A stretch of DNA of 5,956 nt from Kangiellaceae bacterium. Lineage in GTDB: Bacteria > Pseudomonadota > Gammaproteobacteria > Enterobacterales > Kangiellaceae. The DNA lies in contig JAUUYO010000208.1 in assembly GCA_030590405.1 (NCBI GenBank), positions 1 through 5,956 on the forward strand. Direction: 5' to 3'. The translations under genes were made by a program, and so were the position numbers. The notes beneath the pieces were generated by a model, which was not told the DNA's origin, ran no database searches, and was given only the letters and a program-made list of their open reading frames with translations. This document shows, in pieces, positions 5,858 to 5,956 of this stretch. Within the stretch, counting starts at the first letter, position 1; each line of letters starts with the position of its first letter.

Positions 5858-5956
5858 TTATTCCATTAACCAGTCAACGCCTTGCTGATAGTCATCAAAA
5901 AATCTTAATTCTGTCGAATATGCAGGGATAATATACTATTGTCGATTCAGGGTTGC
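5858..5956 (-). pseudogene. C-terminal end of an unidentified protein with an in-frame stop (partial at right edge)
   Basis: On the minus strand a frame ending at TAA (5858-5860) encodes PAYSTELRFFDDYQQGVDWL followed by ME. The ELRFFDDYQQGVDWL tail looks like the C-terminal helix of small STAS/SpoIIAA-like proteins, which often end with an F/W-rich aspartate-containing helix and a WL motif. Upstream in the same frame a TAG lies at 5936-5938, just after NRQ, and no start codon lies between it and the tail, so as given the gene is interrupted. A single base change from a sense codon (for example CAG) would explain it. The other two minus frames are also closed and do not read sensibly. The family assignment is tentative; the coding remnant itself is moderately supported. 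Confidence 0.45.

Overview
The window looks like chromosomal DNA from a gammaproteobacterium, most likely marine or aquatic. The evidence is the corC-lnt gene pair, a DUF3718-like exported protein (a family I know mainly from Shewanella, Pseudoalteromonas and relatives), a single-domain bacteriohemerythrin, a TraR/DksA-type zinc-finger protein and moderately AT-rich DNA. Nothing here indicates a phage, plasmid, CRISPR array, tRNA or rRNA. Genus is not resolved.

Layout. Positions 1-297 hold the decayed 3' end of a fructosamine-kinase-family gene (+), readable only by changing frame. It overlaps tail-to-tail with an intact bacteriohemerythrin gene (-, 290-700). A 259-bp intergenic region separates this from a small TraR/DksA-family gene (+, 960-1319). 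That gene ends 3 bp from the end of a convergent trhA/hemolysin-III (PAQR) membrane protein gene (-, 1323-2027). A 342-bp intergenic region follows; it has protein-like open reading on both strands but no convincing gene. Next come corC/ybeX (+, 2370-3245) and lnt (+, 3353-4951), separated by 107 bp that contain a hairpin. Downstream of lnt is an AT-rich gap of about 400 bp with a four-copy 16-bp tandem repeat and an AT-rich inverted repeat. It leads to a small signal-peptide-bearing DUF3718-like gene (+, 5361-5756), which is followed by a long stem-loop. The right edge (5858-5956, -) carries the C-terminal end of a cut-off reading frame with an in-frame stop, probably another gene remnant.

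Most interesting signal. The hemerythrin and DksA-like genes are transcribed divergently. Each has its own near-perfect FNR/Anr-type box (9 of 10 consensus bases). Each box sits 31-32 bp (centre to centre) from a plausible -10 hexamer, which is the class II FNR activation geometry. This suggests a small oxygen-responsive module in which a di-iron O2-binding protein and a ppGpp/DksA-type RNA polymerase regulator are induced together at low oxygen. The box and spacing observations are read directly from the sequence; the regulation is inferred.

The corC-lnt pair is the conserved envelope unit that ends lipoprotein maturation (Lnt N-acylates apolipoproteins). The ybeY and phoH genes that often precede corC are absent here. 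Gene remnants at both edges, and possibly one before corC, suggest local gene decay.
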